This document shows, piece after piece, positions 25,575 through 34,023 of a stretch of 64,000 bases of DNA; the first letter of the stretch is position 1; every line of letters starts with the position of its first letter. Origin of the DNA: BOG-932 sp965276835 (GTDB lineage Bacteria > Pseudomonadota > Alphaproteobacteria > BOG-932 > Roseiterribacteraceae). A model generated the notes under the pieces. That model did not search any database, was not told the DNA's origin, and saw only the letters and a list, made by a program, of their open reading frames with translations. The position numbers and the translations under genes are program-made. The stretch spans positions 3,844,001 through 3,908,000 of the forward strand of contig OZ255631.1 in the NCBI GenBank assembly GCA_965276835.1, given 5' to 3'.

Positions 25575-26849
25575 CTATACGCCGCCGCAGCCCGCGGCGA
25601 CCAGCCAGTCCGATAACGGACGCCACAGGCTGTTCTGCGCCTGCCGCCCGACCACCATGCCGATATGGCCAAGCGGAAGATCGAGCCGCGCGGCATGCGG
25701 CGCCCTTGCCAAAACCGCCGCCGCCGACTTCGGCGGGACCAACCGGTCACCCCCGGGAACGACAACCAGCATCGGCAGGTTTTTGAGCGTCGCCGGGTCG
25801 ATCAAGGCGCCGCCGACGGTCCATTTGTCTTGACCCGTCAGATTGCCGCCATACCAGCCTTTGAACGCCTCATCCGCCACCGGCAGGGTCAACGCGACAC
25901 CCTCGTTCAGCCAATCCTCCAGCGCAACGAAGTTGCGCGCCTCTACCGATGCCGGGTCCATCGTCGCGAACTTGCGGAATTTACGCAGCGCCACGATCGG
26001 ATCATGCGCGGCGAACAGTGCCTGAATCAGGTCGATCGGAAACTCGCCACACATCCCAAGGAATGGACGGCTGTTACCGTAGAGGGCGGCGATGGACCCG
26101 GCACGTTCCGCACCGTCGGCATGGAAATCCCAGGGCGTGGCCAGCAGCGCAAGGCCGGCCACCGAATCCGGCCGGCGCACAGCAGCGGCAAGGGCCAGCA
26201 GCCCGCCCATGCAATAACCCGCCAGCACGGGCGGACGACCGGCAATGCGGCGCACCACGTCCAGCGCTGGCTCAAGCCTGCGAACGACATAATCGGTGAT
26301 GTCGAAACTTCGCTCATCCGGTCCGGGCGGGCCCCACTCGATTCGATAGGGGTGGAGGCCGCGGACCGCCAACCAGGACAGCATCCCCTCGCCCGGCACC
26401 AAGTCCAGTACCCATCCGCGATTGACGAGCGACGGCACGAACAGGACCGGCACATCGTCGGCGGAGCCGCCCGATGCGCCGTGGTCCAAGAGAGCGGTGC
26501 CGCCGGACCGCCACACGGCCCGGATATCGTCGTCGGCACGGCGATAGGGGTGATGGCGATAGGCAGCGATACCGTCGGCGAATTCGCCGGCGGCCGCGAC
26601 TACGGCCCGGTCGAGCGCCCGGCCGACTGAGCTGGCGTCAAACTTTGCGAGTTCGGCGGCCAGGCTTTCCGGCAGCGCCGCCCACAGGGAACTTGCCGGC
26701 GGCGGCCCCGGCGTCGCGCTCGGCCAGTCGCTGCTCCAATGCGGCAAGCCGCCTTTCGAGCTCGTCAACGCGGCCATCGCCAACGTCATGTGCAGTGCGA
26801 ACGGGCGCGGGCTTAAGGCCCGCACCTGGCCAGCCGGCAAAGATGTCAA
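25575..26849 (-). CDS. phaC: PHA synthase-type alpha/beta hydrolase (class III PhaC-like)
   Basis: Up to 424 aa. The alpha/beta-hydrolase core has the PHA-synthase lipase box GYCMGG with nucleophile Cys213, an aspartate in VVVPGGDRLVPP and a histidine in LPLGHIGMV, the synthase triad. Length is near class III PhaC (about 350-400 aa) rather than class I (about 590). The start is uncertain: a TTG at 26849, a GTG at 26825 and an ATG at 26789 are candidates. RPFALH near the N-terminus looks conserved in related alphaproteobacterial proteins, favouring an early start. That makes it overlap the phaE-like gene by up to 212 bp in another frame. Confidence 0.82.
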   Translation of the reverse strand: MTSLPAGQVRALSPRPFALHMTLAMAALTSSKGGLPHWSSDWPSATPGPPPASSLWAALPESLAAELAKFDASSVGRALDRAVVAAAGEFADGIAAYRHHPYRRADDDIRAVWRSGGTALLDHGASGGSADDVPVLFVPSLVNRGWVLDLVPGEGMLSWLAVRGLHPYRIEWGPPGPDERSFDITDYVVRRLEPALDVVRRIAGRPPVLAGYCMGGLLALAAAVRRPDSVAGLALLATPWDFHADGAERAGSIAALYGNSRPFLGMCGEFPIDLIQALFAAHDPIVALRKFRKFATMDPASVEARNFVALEDWLNEGVALTLPVADEAFKGWYGGNLTGQDKWTVGGALIDPATLKNLPMLVVVPGGDRLVPPKSAAAVLARAPHAARLDLPLGHIGMVVGRQAQNSLWRPLSDWLVAAGCGGV

Positions 26850-27021
26850 ACCCGCCCCCCGGCGCCGCGCCGGGCGTGGTGAAAAGCCGCGACAGTGCGG
26901 CGGACGTTTCCGGTGCCGCCATCGCAGCGGCCCAATGTTCGAGCCATAGATTCAAATACTTCTGCGCCAGCAAATTCAGCGCGTCGGAATCCGGCGGACT
27001 GCCGGGCACGTTTTCGGTCAT
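26638..27021 (-). CDS. Small PhaE-like or granule-associated coiled-coil protein
   Basis: 127 aa. The N-terminal part LNLLAQKYLNLWLEHWAAAM is an amphipathic helix like those of PhaE and phasins. The C-terminal part contains a heptad coiled coil (DELERRLAALEQRLAERD, about 88-105) and ends in a basic tail. Position directly upstream of a class III-type phaC suggests a shortened PhaE-like activating subunit, but classical PhaE is about three times longer, so this is inference. The start at 27021 has only a weak ribosome site. It overlaps the 5' part of phaC extensively. Confidence 0.6.
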   Translation of the reverse strand: MTENVPGSPPDSDALNLLAQKYLNLWLEHWAAAMAAPETSAALSRLFTTPGAAPGGGFDIFAGWPGAGLKPAPVRTAHDVGDGRVDELERRLAALEQRLAERDAGAAAGKFPVGGAAGKPGRRTRKV

Positions 27022-27149
27022 TCGCCAACAACACGTTTTTTGCAGCGCGATATAACGCTTCTTGCATTTGTCGCACTGCACCGCATACTTGGTAACTTTC
27101 TAGTGTCCTGAGGACCATTGGCCCGCGGCCGATTGGTTAGGAGAAAACG

Positions 27150-27758
27150 ATGGCAGAGACCGCTTCAGCCGCTGCACCCGAGCCAGCTGCTGCGCCTGTT
27201 ACGATCAAGAAGTACGCGAACCGCCGCCTCTACAACACGGCAACCAGCAGTTACGTAACACTTGAACACCTTTGCCAGATGGTCAAGGACGGCGTCGATT
27301 TCGCCGTTTTCGACGCCAAGACCGGCGAAGACATCACCCGGCAGGTGCTGACGCAGATCATCGTCGAGGAAGAGGGCAAGGGCCAGAACCTGCTGCCGAT
27401 CAGTTTCATGCGCAAGCTGATCAGCTTTTACGGCGGCAACATGCAATGGGCGTTGCCCAGCTATCTTGACCAGAGCATGCAGTCCTTTGCCCGCAACCAG
27501 GACCAGATGACGGAGTATTTCTCCAAGACGATGGGCGGCATGTTTCCGTTCGGCGCCTTCGGCCAAGTGGGCAAGCAGAATCTCGCGATGATGGAGCAGG
27601 CGATGAAGATGTTCGCGCCGTTCGCCGTCCCAGGCACAGGCGAGGAACCGACGCCGGAACCTGCCCCGGCCCCGAAGGCCCCCGGCAGCGAAATCAGCGA
27701 ACTGAGGCGCCGGCTGGATGAACTGGAGCGCGAGATCGGCGGGATCGGAAAGAAGTAA
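27150..27758 (+). CDS. phaR: Polyhydroxyalkanoate synthesis repressor PhaR
   Basis: 202 aa. The N-terminal PHB/PHA accumulation-regulator DNA-binding domain is PVTIKKYANRRLYNTATSSY (about 16-35) followed by VTLEHLCQMVKDG and DITRQVLTQIIVEEE. A second PHB-accumulation domain, SYLDQSMQSFARNQDQM, binds polymer. A Pro/Ala linker and a terminal coiled coil (ELRRRLDELEREI) complete it. PhaR represses phasin and PHB genes until it is titrated by nascent granules. TAGGAG precedes the ATG; it diverges from the phaE-like/phaC genes, whose shared upstream region it may bind. Confidence 0.95.
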   Translation: MAETASAAAPEPAAAPVTIKKYANRRLYNTATSSYVTLEHLCQMVKDGVDFAVFDAKTGEDITRQVLTQIIVEEEGKGQNLLPISFMRKLISFYGGNMQWALPSYLDQSMQSFARNQDQMTEYFSKTMGGMFPFGAFGQVGKQNLAMMEQAMKMFAPFAVPGTGEEPTPEPAPAPKAPGSEISELRRRLDELEREIGGIGKK

Positions 27759-27770
27759 CTAGGGCCTGTC

Positions 27771-28439
27771 CTAGAACAGCCAGGGCGCGGCCATCATGAT
27801 GCCAGTCGCCAGTTCGTAGAAACCGAAACCGGCGATCACTGCGCCGGCCGCGACATTCACCCGGTGCACGGTCCGCGCGGCGAAGAAGTGGCGGATACGG
27901 GCAACCACGCCGGTCAACATCATCCACCACAAGATCGAACCGCCAAGAACGCCCAAAACCAGCGACAGGGCACGGCCGACATCGGTCAAACCCTGACCAA
28001 CGCCGAAGCCGGCGAAGATCGCCACGAACCCAAGCACCGTCAGCGGATTGGTCAATGTCAGGATGAAGCCACTGACGGCGGCGCTGACGATACCGCGGGA
28101 CTTCTGACGCGCGGCAGTCACAGCCTCGCTCTCCGGTTCGTCCGGCGAGGGTGACTTCGCGGTCGCCGTCCGTGCCGCCAGCCCAAGCAAAAATATGCCC
28201 CCAACGAGGGACAACGCCGTCCGATATTCCAGCATGATGCTTTCGACCGCGGAAATGCCGAACGCGGCGATCGACGAATAGAACAGATCGGCGACTGCCG
28301 CGCCGAAGCCGGTAGCAAAACCGACCAGGAAGCCACGCTCCAGCGTCCGCCGCATGCACAAGAGTGCGATCGGCCCGACCGGAATCGCGACCGCCAGCCC
28401 AATCGCGATGCCACGGATCAGCCACCAAAAATCGTCCAA
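27771..28439 (-). CDS. LysE family translocator
   Basis: 222 aa inner-membrane exporter with about six helices. The LysE/RhtB signature is near the N-terminus: IAIGLAVAIPVGPIALLCMRRTLERGFLVGFATGFGAAVADLFY. A second conserved block is SGFILTLTNPLTVLGFVAIFAG. The start is TTG at 28439, chosen because an ideal GGAGG lies 6 bases upstream and no in-frame ATG fits. The family exports amino acids or related compounds; the substrate is unknown here. It converges with phaR, 12 bp apart. Confidence 0.9.
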   Translation of the reverse strand: MDDFWWLIRGIAIGLAVAIPVGPIALLCMRRTLERGFLVGFATGFGAAVADLFYSSIAAFGISAVESIMLEYRTALSLVGGIFLLGLAARTATAKSPSPDEPESEAVTAARQKSRGIVSAAVSGFILTLTNPLTVLGFVAIFAGFGVGQGLTDVGRALSLVLGVLGGSILWWMMLTGVVARIRHFFAARTVHRVNVAAGAVIAGFGFYELATGIMMAAPWLF

Positions 28440-28615
28440 GAAACCTCCATAATGGCGCGCTGCGGCCAGACCTCCCTATCCGGCGGCAGCGTGGAGCGCA
28501 GAGCGGCGGCTGTCTGCCGCGCCCGGTCGCTTCCCCGCCGATGTTAACGCGGTAGCGAAACCCAGCGAGCGGGTCAATCGATTGTCGTTGCGGTAAAAGG
28601 GGGATCCGACAACCG

Positions 28616-28849
28616 TCAGTGGACGCTTTCCGGCGAAATCCACTGCTCGATCAATTCCTGAACCCCGGTTTGAAGTTCCGGATGATGGTGACGAAATACG
28701 CGCACTGCGACAGATAGCGCGGAATCGTAGGGCGCGCCGAACTCGGTCATGCCGGCGAAGGCCCGTTCCACCGCCGCGCGGCACGCGCAATCCGGCCCGC
28801 CGAGCGGTGCGCAGCCCACGGTCGGCTCAGACTGTGTGCTTGCGGCCAT
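28616..28849 (-). CDS. Small cysteine-containing protein overlapping fur, unknown function
   Basis: 77 aa. It starts MAASTQSEPTVGCAPLGG at 28849, inside the last codons of the Fur-family gene (overlap 23 bp), and ends EQWISPESVH. The segment SALSVAVRVFRHHHPELQTG contains three consecutive histidines, and three cysteines sit near the N-terminus (GCAPLGGPDCAC). The overlap with fur suggests translational coupling and perhaps a metal-linked role, but no family is recognised. Confidence 0.58.
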   Translation of the reverse strand: MAASTQSEPTVGCAPLGGPDCACRAAVERAFAGMTEFGAPYDSALSVAVRVFRHHHPELQTGVQELIEQWISPESVH

Positions 28850-29231
28850 AGAGCTCAAGCGTGTGGTCGACAAGGTCGTAACCCAGCTCAAGTGCGATCT
28901 CGCGCTTGAGGGCTTCGAGACGATCGTTCTGAAACTCGATGACCGTCCCGCTCTCGATGTCGATCAGATGATGATGGTGCCGCAGGTTGGTCTCGAACCG
29001 CGAGAAGCTGGCCTTGAAGTCGTGCTTCTGCACCAGGTTCAGCTGGTCCAGCAGGCTCAGCGTGCGATAAACCGTGGCGATCGACACCGAAGGGTCGACC
29101 GCGCGGGCGCGTGCATACACGGTGTCGACAGAAGGATGGTCGGCGGCATCCGCCAGGACCTGGAGGATAACGCGGCGCTGCTCCGTCATCTTCAGGCCGG
29201 CCGTCACGCATTTGGTTTCGAGTTCATTCAT
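28827..29231 (-). CDS. fur: Fur-family metal-responsive transcriptional regulator
   Basis: 134 aa. The N-terminal winged helix is GLKMTEQRRVILQVLADAAD ... SVSIATVYRTLSLLDQ. The dimerisation and metal domain has NLRHHHHLIDIESGTVIEF and ends DHTLELYGRK. The HHHH cluster and the following aspartate and glutamate are metal ligands of the family. The CxxC zinc pair of E. coli Fur is absent, as in many alphaproteobacterial Fur/Mur/Irr proteins, so iron, manganese or haem sensing cannot be decided. The start MNELETK at 29231 has GAGG upstream. Confidence 0.88.
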   Translation of the reverse strand: MNELETKCVTAGLKMTEQRRVILQVLADAADHPSVDTVYARARAVDPSVSIATVYRTLSLLDQLNLVQKHDFKASFSRFETNLRHHHHLIDIESGTVIEFQNDRLEALKREIALELGYDLVDHTLELYGRKHTV

Positions 29232-29401
29232 CCGTTGCACCTCGCCGGTTTCGGGGTGGTCGATGTGCAACAATGTAGGGGCTGAACGCGCGCCGCGCCA
29301 GCCCGTCGCCACGCCCGCCGCCGAGCGCGAAATATTCCCGTTGCGCTGGCGAACGGCTATAGAGTCTGAAAACGGCAGGACCGGTTGGAAGGAATACCCG
29401 A

Positions 29402-30592
29402 ATGGATAGCGAAGCGCCCCCGGTCGCGCGCACCGAAACGCACCCGACCATCGCGGGCCAGCCGGTCGAGCTCAGCATCGTCGTTCCAACCTACAACGAA
29501 TCCGAAAATGTCCCGCTGCTTATCGAAAAACTGTCGGCCGTCCTGACCGGCGTCAGCTGGGAAGTGATCTTTGTCGACGACGATTCGCGCGACGGCACGG
29601 CCGGCGTGGTTCGCCGGCTGGCGCAATCCGCTACGACCAACGCGACTGGGGGCGTGCGGGTCGTGCAACGTATCGGCCGCCGCGGTCTTTCGTCGGCCTG
29701 CGTCGAAGGTGCACTGGCCAGTTCGGCGCCCTATATCGCGGTGATGGACGGCGACCTGCAGCATGACGAAAAGTTGCTGCCACGCATGTTGGAAGCGTTG
29801 AAAAAAGACGACACGGAGATTGTCGTCGGCAGCCGTTTCGTTCCCGGCGGCGACGTCGGCGAGTTCGCCGCCAACCGCATCAAGATCAGCAAAGCCGGCG
29901 CAAGGCTCGCCCGCCTGATCGTGAAGCAGGACTTGAGCGATCCGATGAGCGGCTTCTTCATGCTGCGCCGGGACGTGTTCGAGCGCGTCGTCCGCCACCT
30001 CTCGGCCAAGGGCTTCAAGATCCTGTTGGATATCTTCGCCTCGTCGCCGACGCCGCTGAAGGCGGTTGAGCTGCCCTTCACCTTCGGCTCGCGGATCAAG
30101 GGCGAGAGCAAGCTCGACACCATGGTGGCCTGGGAATACGCCATGCTGCTGCTGGACAAGATGCTGGGCGCTTATGTGCCCGTGCGCTTCCTGATGTATC
30201 TCGGCGTCGGCACGTTCGGCCTTCTGGTCCATTTCATCGTGCTGTGGTTCGGCTACAAGTCGCAGGGGCTGGCCTTCGCCCAGGCGCAGAGCATCGCGAC
30301 GGCGATTGCGATGGTTTTCAACTATTGGCTGAACAACGTCATCACCTATCGCGACCAGCGGCTGAAGGGCATGCGCTTCGTCTATGGCTTTTTCAGCTTC
30401 GCGATCATCTGCAGCATCGGCGCGCTGAGCAATATCGGCGTCGCGTCGGCCTTGTATATGGAAGACAGCCAGACCTGGTGGGTGGCCGGCATCGCCGGGG
30501 GCTTGCTGGGTTCGGTCTGGAACTATGCGATGACGTCCGTCTTCACTTGGCGGGTCAAGCCGGCCGCCACCAAGGTCGCCGAGCAGGTCTGA
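29402..30592 (+). CDS. GT2 glycosyltransferase fused to a GtrA membrane domain
   Basis: 396 aa. The N-terminal GT-A domain resembles dolichol-phosphate mannosyltransferase: LSIVVPTYNESENVPLLIEKL, the nucleotide-binding VIFVDDDSRDGT and the metal-binding MDGDLQHDE, with the acceptor-side GFKILLDIF and ESKLD. The C-terminal four-helix GtrA domain (about 260-385) contains VFNYWLNNVITYRDQRL and SVWNYAMTSVFTWRVK. The enzyme likely charges polyprenyl phosphate with a sugar and flips or hands it across the membrane for surface glycosylation. AAGGAA precedes the ATG. No other polysaccharide genes are adjacent. Confidence 0.92.
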   Translation: MDSEAPPVARTETHPTIAGQPVELSIVVPTYNESENVPLLIEKLSAVLTGVSWEVIFVDDDSRDGTAGVVRRLAQSATTNATGGVRVVQRIGRRGLSSACVEGALASSAPYIAVMDGDLQHDEKLLPRMLEALKKDDTEIVVGSRFVPGGDVGEFAANRIKISKAGARLARLIVKQDLSDPMSGFFMLRRDVFERVVRHLSAKGFKILLDIFASSPTPLKAVELPFTFGSRIKGESKLDTMVAWEYAMLLLDKMLGAYVPVRFLMYLGVGTFGLLVHFIVLWFGYKSQGLAFAQAQSIATAIAMVFNYWLNNVITYRDQRLKGMRFVYGFFSFAIICSIGALSNIGVASALYMEDSQTWWVAGIAGGLLGSVWNYAMTSVFTWRVKPAATKVAEQV

Positions 30593-30736
30593 CGGCGGGT
30601 CTCTCGGCCAGCCGGCGGTTTGCTTATCGAAGCCCCGAGTGGCGCGTGACAGGTAATGTCTGGCGTGTTACCGCAAGCACGCCACCTGTCCGTCGTGCTA
30701 ATGCTGACTTATTCTCCAGCAGAGAAGGAGTTTGCA

Positions 30737-31114
30737 ATGCCTGCAACATTTCGCCATTTCGCGATCAATGCCGACAATGTTCCACGCGCGAAGAGCTTCT
30801 ATGAGGACGTCTTCGGATGGACATTCGATGCATGGGGACCGCCCGGCTTTTATCAAGTGAAAAACGCCGGATCCAGTCTTCTGGGCGCACTCCAGGAACG
30901 GCGCGAACTCATCCCTGGAAAGCGCATGATAGGCTATGAGGCAAGTTTCGGCGTCGAGGACATTCGCGCGACAATCGCTGCGGTCGAGGCGGCCGGAGGT
31001 AGGATCGTCATGCCGCCTTATCGGATTGAAGGCGTCGGCGAGTTGATCTATTTCGAGGACAGCGAAGGCAATCTGGTGGGCGCCATGCAGTACCACCCCG
31101 GAATATTCGATTGA
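30737..31114 (+). CDS. VOC family (glyoxalase/bleomycin-resistance fold) protein
   Basis: 125 aa single VOC module: FRHFAINADNVPRAKSFYEDVFGW at the N-terminus and ELIYFEDSEGNLVGAMQYHP at the C-terminus, with His (about 7) and Glu (about 108) in metal-ligand positions. The start at 30737 has GAAGGAG six bases upstream. It overlaps the next gene by 4 bp (TTGA). Substrate unknown; coupling to an AraC regulator suggests a small inducible detoxification unit. Confidence 0.88.
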   Translation: MPATFRHFAINADNVPRAKSFYEDVFGWTFDAWGPPGFYQVKNAGSSLLGALQERRELIPGKRMIGYEASFGVEDIRATIAAVEAAGGRIVMPPYRIEGVGELIYFEDSEGNLVGAMQYHPGIFD

Positions 31115-31929
31115 ACGCGAGCGGTGACGGGCTTGAGATACGGACCCTGGCGGCCGGTTATCCCGCAGGCACAGTTCTTCCAGCGCATCATCATGGTTGG
31201 GGGCAGTTGGTCTTCGCATCCTCCGGTGTGATGCGGGTCGCAACGGACGACGCGGCGTGGCTTATCCCGCCGACGCGGGCCATCTGGTTGCCGGCCGGTA
31301 TCCGGCATGCCATCGCCATGCTGGGCGAGGTGGCGATGCGCACGCTTTATGTCGATATGCCCCGCGCCGCATCGCTGCCGACGTTGCCCTACGTGCTGGA
31401 GGTCGCGCCACTCCTGCGGGAACTGATCTTCCACATCTTGCGGCTTGGAATGTTGACAAAGGGCCGCGCGGAGCACGATCGGCTTGCCGGCTTGCTCGTC
31501 GACCTTCTCACCGCCGCCGAGCATGAAAATCTTATGCTGCCGCTCCCGCGCGACACGCGCGCCCTTCGGTTAGCGGAGCATTGGCAACTACATCCTGACG
31601 ATTGCCGCGATCTCCCGATCTTGGTGAAAAGCTGCGGCGCCAGCCTCAGAACATTGCAGCGCCTATTCGTCCGCGAGACGGGGCTTACGCTCGAGGCCTG
31701 GCGGCAACAAGCGCGCATGATCTATGCGGTGGCGCGATTGGCGGCCGGAGCGAGCGTGACCAATACGGCGCTCGATTGCGGCTATAAGAGCATGTCGGCT
31801 TTTGGAACCGCTTTTGCGCGTCAATTCGGCCTGTCCCCCGGCCGATACATCATCCGAGGGCCGGGCCGCAGCTCTAGCGTACCAGGTAACGGTTCATCCG
31901 CCACTCGGCGAGGCGGAATAGGCGGCTGA
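31111..31929 (+). CDS. AraC-family transcriptional regulator with cupin sensor
   Basis: 272 aa. The N-terminal cupin-like part has HHHGWGQLVFASSGVMRVAT and WLIPPTRAIWLPAG, typical of AraC regulators of the Rhizobium/YesS-like group. Two C-terminal helix-turn-helices contain GASLRTLQRLFVRETGLTLE and ALDCGYKSMSAFGTAFARQFGLSPGRY. The start is TTG at 31111, overlapping the VOC stop; no in-frame ATG or GTG occurs before the cupin. The last 56 bp overlap the end of the convergent ABC permease, so the basic Gly/Arg tail is probably dispensable. Confidence 0.88.
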   Translation: MNASGDGLEIRTLAAGYPAGTVLPAHHHGWGQLVFASSGVMRVATDDAAWLIPPTRAIWLPAGIRHAIAMLGEVAMRTLYVDMPRAASLPTLPYVLEVAPLLRELIFHILRLGMLTKGRAEHDRLAGLLVDLLTAAEHENLMLPLPRDTRALRLAEHWQLHPDDCRDLPILVKSCGASLRTLQRLFVRETGLTLEAWRQQARMIYAVARLAAGASVTNTALDCGYKSMSAFGTAFARQFGLSPGRYIIRGPGRSSSVPGNGSSATRRGGIGG

Positions 31930-32569
31930 TTGTATAGGTCAGCACGACATAGACGATGCCGGCGACGAACAGGGCGTCTGTCGAATAGGTGCGGGCCTCG
32001 ATCCGGCGGGCGACGCCGGTGAGATCCAGCAGCGTGATCGTGCTGATCAGCGCGGTCGATTTCATCTGCACCACGACCTCGTTGCCGAGGCCCGGCAGCG
32101 CGATCCGGAAGGCGCGGGGCAGCACGACCAGGCGGTTCAGCTGGAACGGCGTCATGCCCATCGCCACGGCCGCCTCGCGTTCGCCGGCGGGCACACCCAG
32201 TATGCCTGCGCGCAATGCCTCCGCGACATAGGCCGCCATGTTAAGAGAGAGAGCGATCAGCGCGCATGGCCAGGGCTCGCGCAGGATCGGCCACAGGACC
32301 GAGTGCCGTACGGCACCGAACTGCGCCAGGCCGTAATAGATCAGGAAAAGCTGCGTCAGCAGCGGCGTGCCGCGGAACAGGTACATATAGCTGTAGGCAA
32401 AGCGGCTGAAGAGCCGGTTCCGCGATGTTCGCATCAGGGCCAGCGGCACCGCCAGCAACAACGCGATGATCGTGGACAGCACCAGAAGTTCGAGCGTCAA
32501 GCCGATGCCACGCAGAAAGGCCTGCTGGTTGTCGATGAGGAGATCGGCGAAGTCCGACAGGAAACTCAC
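31874..32569 (-). CDS. hisM: Polar amino-acid ABC transporter permease (HisM-like)
   Basis: 231 aa permease of the His/Glu/Gln/Arg/opine family. Five helices are visible, including IGLTLELLVLSTIIALLLAV; the EAA-loop region is ALRAGILGVPAGEREAAVAMGM, followed by LPRAFRIALPGLGNEVVVQM. The start is GTG at 32569, overlapping the upstream permease stop (GTGA); the longer frame is antisense-like noise through that gene. It forms the membrane channel with the permease at 32566-33225. Its end overlaps the AraC gene tail. Confidence 0.9.
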   Translation of the reverse strand: MSFLSDFADLLIDNQQAFLRGIGLTLELLVLSTIIALLLAVPLALMRTSRNRLFSRFAYSYMYLFRGTPLLTQLFLIYYGLAQFGAVRHSVLWPILREPWPCALIALSLNMAAYVAEALRAGILGVPAGEREAAVAMGMTPFQLNRLVVLPRAFRIALPGLGNEVVVQMKSTALISTITLLDLTGVARRIEARTYSTDALFVAGIVYVVLTYTISRLFRLAEWRMNRYLVR

Positions 32570-33225
32570 GGCCGCACGCCTCGGCTTGCCCGCCGTTCCG
32601 CCCAGGCAAAGAGCGGATTGGAGAGCGTGACGATGGCGAGATAGATCGCCATCGCCGACAGATAGAACGGAAATGGGTCCTTGGTGACCTGCGCCGCGAT
32701 TTGGGTCTTGCGCAGCAGTTCCTCCAGCCCGACCACCGAGACGAGCGATGTGTCCTTGACCAGACCCTGCCACAGATTGCCGATACCCGGCAGGGCGACC
32801 CGCCAGGCCTGCGGCAGCCGCACCAGGAAAAAAGTCTGGAGCGGCGTCATGCCGAATGCCCGCGCCGCCTCGATTTGCCCGGCCGGCACGGACAGGAACC
32901 CCCCACGGAAGGTCTCCGAAGCATAGGCGCCGAAGACGATGCCCAGCGCGAAGACACCGGCGCCGAACGGACCGGGCGCCAGATCGTCCCCCAGCCACTC
33001 AGCCGCGCCGAAATAGACAATCAGCAGGATCAGGAATTCGGGCACGCCGCGCAGAAGATTGAGAAGGAGCGTGACGGGGCGGCTGATCCAACGCCGCGGC
33101 GACAGTTTCCCCGCGGCGCCCGCCAGGCCCAGTATCAGGCCCAGCGCCAATGTGGCCAATGCCAATTCAAGCGTAACGGCCGCGCCGGCGAGAAGCTGTG
33201 GTCCGTATCCGGCAAGGTTCGGCAT
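32566..33225 (-). CDS. hisQ: Polar amino-acid ABC transporter permease (HisQ-like)
   Basis: 219 aa with the N-terminal GAAVTLELALATLALGLILGL helix and the characteristic LLRGVPEFLILLIVYFGAAE block. The EAA loop is ETFRGGFLSVPAGQIEAARAFGM, which contacts the ATPase. It starts 15 bp after the binding-protein gene and overlaps the second permease by 4 bp. Gene order is ATPase, binding protein, permease, permease. HisQ/HisM naming is by family; arginine, ornithine, lysine and histidine are all possible substrates. Confidence 0.9.
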   Translation of the reverse strand: MPNLAGYGPQLLAGAAVTLELALATLALGLILGLAGAAGKLSPRRWISRPVTLLLNLLRGVPEFLILLIVYFGAAEWLGDDLAPGPFGAGVFALGIVFGAYASETFRGGFLSVPAGQIEAARAFGMTPLQTFFLVRLPQAWRVALPGIGNLWQGLVKDTSLVSVVGLEELLRKTQIAAQVTKDPFPFYLSAMAIYLAIVTLSNPLFAWAERRASRGVRP

Positions 33226-33240
33226 ACGCGGCGGACGGCG

Positions 33241-34014
33241 TCAGGGCCGGATGCTGAAGGGGAAATACACTCCGGACATCTTGTCGTAATCCGGCGACGC
33301 CAAAAGCATGTCGATCGCCGCGTCGAGCTTGGTCTTCGTCGCCGTGTCGCCCTTTTTAAGCCCGATCGCGATCTGCCCGGTGACCAGCGGCCCAGTCAGC
33401 GGTTTGCCGACATAGTCGAAGCCTTTGGCGTTGCCGGTTTTCACCAGCCAGTCATAGGCGATCAGCTTATCCACTAAGAACGCATCGACCCGGCCGGACT
33501 CCAGGTCGAGCTCGGCCTCCTGGATCGTGGTGTAGGATTTTTCCGCGATGTCCGGCAGGTTTTGCTCAAGATAGGCTTGGTGAATCGTGCCGCTCTGCAC
33601 GGCGACGGTCTTGCCCGCCAGGGTTTGGGGATCGTCGGTAATGCCCGAATTCTTGAGAGCGACGAACTGGCTGGGCGACACGTAATAGGGCTTGGTGAAG
33701 TCGATGATCTTCGCCCGCGCGGGCGTCATCGACATCGACGAGATTATGATGTCGATCTTTCCCGCCTTCAGCGCGGGGATCAGCCCGTCGAAATCCTGCG
33801 GCAAGAAGGTGCACTTGACCTTGAGTTCGGCGCAGAGCGCGTTGCCGACATCGATATCGAACCCTTTCATCTGCCCGCTGGCATCGCGAAATTCGAACGG
33901 CGGATAGGCGCCCTCGGTCCCGATCCTGAGTTCGCCGGAGTCGGCTGCGGCGGGGCGGACGGATGTCGCCAGGACCGCAAGCACAACGAACAGCGATATG
34001 TGCAAAAATCGCAT
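33241..34014 (-). CDS. Periplasmic polar amino-acid binding protein (ArgT/HisJ-like)
   Basis: 257 aa family-3 solute-binding protein. Signal peptide HISLFVVLAVLATSVRPAAA is followed by LRIGTEGAYPPFEFRDASGQ, the family signature GFDIDVGNALCAEL and the hinge region IISSMSMTPARAKIIDFTKPYY. These match lysine/arginine/ornithine or histidine binding proteins more than glutamine ones. AGGGAAG precedes the ATG. It delivers ligand to the two permeases encoded just downstream. Confidence 0.92.
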   Translation of the reverse strand: MRFLHISLFVVLAVLATSVRPAAADSGELRIGTEGAYPPFEFRDASGQMKGFDIDVGNALCAELKVKCTFLPQDFDGLIPALKAGKIDIIISSMSMTPARAKIIDFTKPYYVSPSQFVALKNSGITDDPQTLAGKTVAVQSGTIHQAYLEQNLPDIAEKSYTTIQEAELDLESGRVDAFLVDKLIAYDWLVKTGNAKGFDYVGKPLTGPLVTGQIAIGLKKGDTATKTKLDAAIDMLLASPDYDKMSGVYFPFSIRP

Positions 34015-34023
34015 CTTGCTTCC

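Noticed and set aside
27759..27774. Small hairpin CTAGG/CCTAG between phaR and the LysE gene as a terminator
   Set aside because: Only five base pairs and no T-run on either side; it overlaps the LysE stop codon and may be chance.
31930..32998. Long N-terminal extension of the HisM-like permease
   Set aside because: The extra 143 residues lie over the other permease in another frame; the GTGA overlap start at 32569 gives a normal-length protein.
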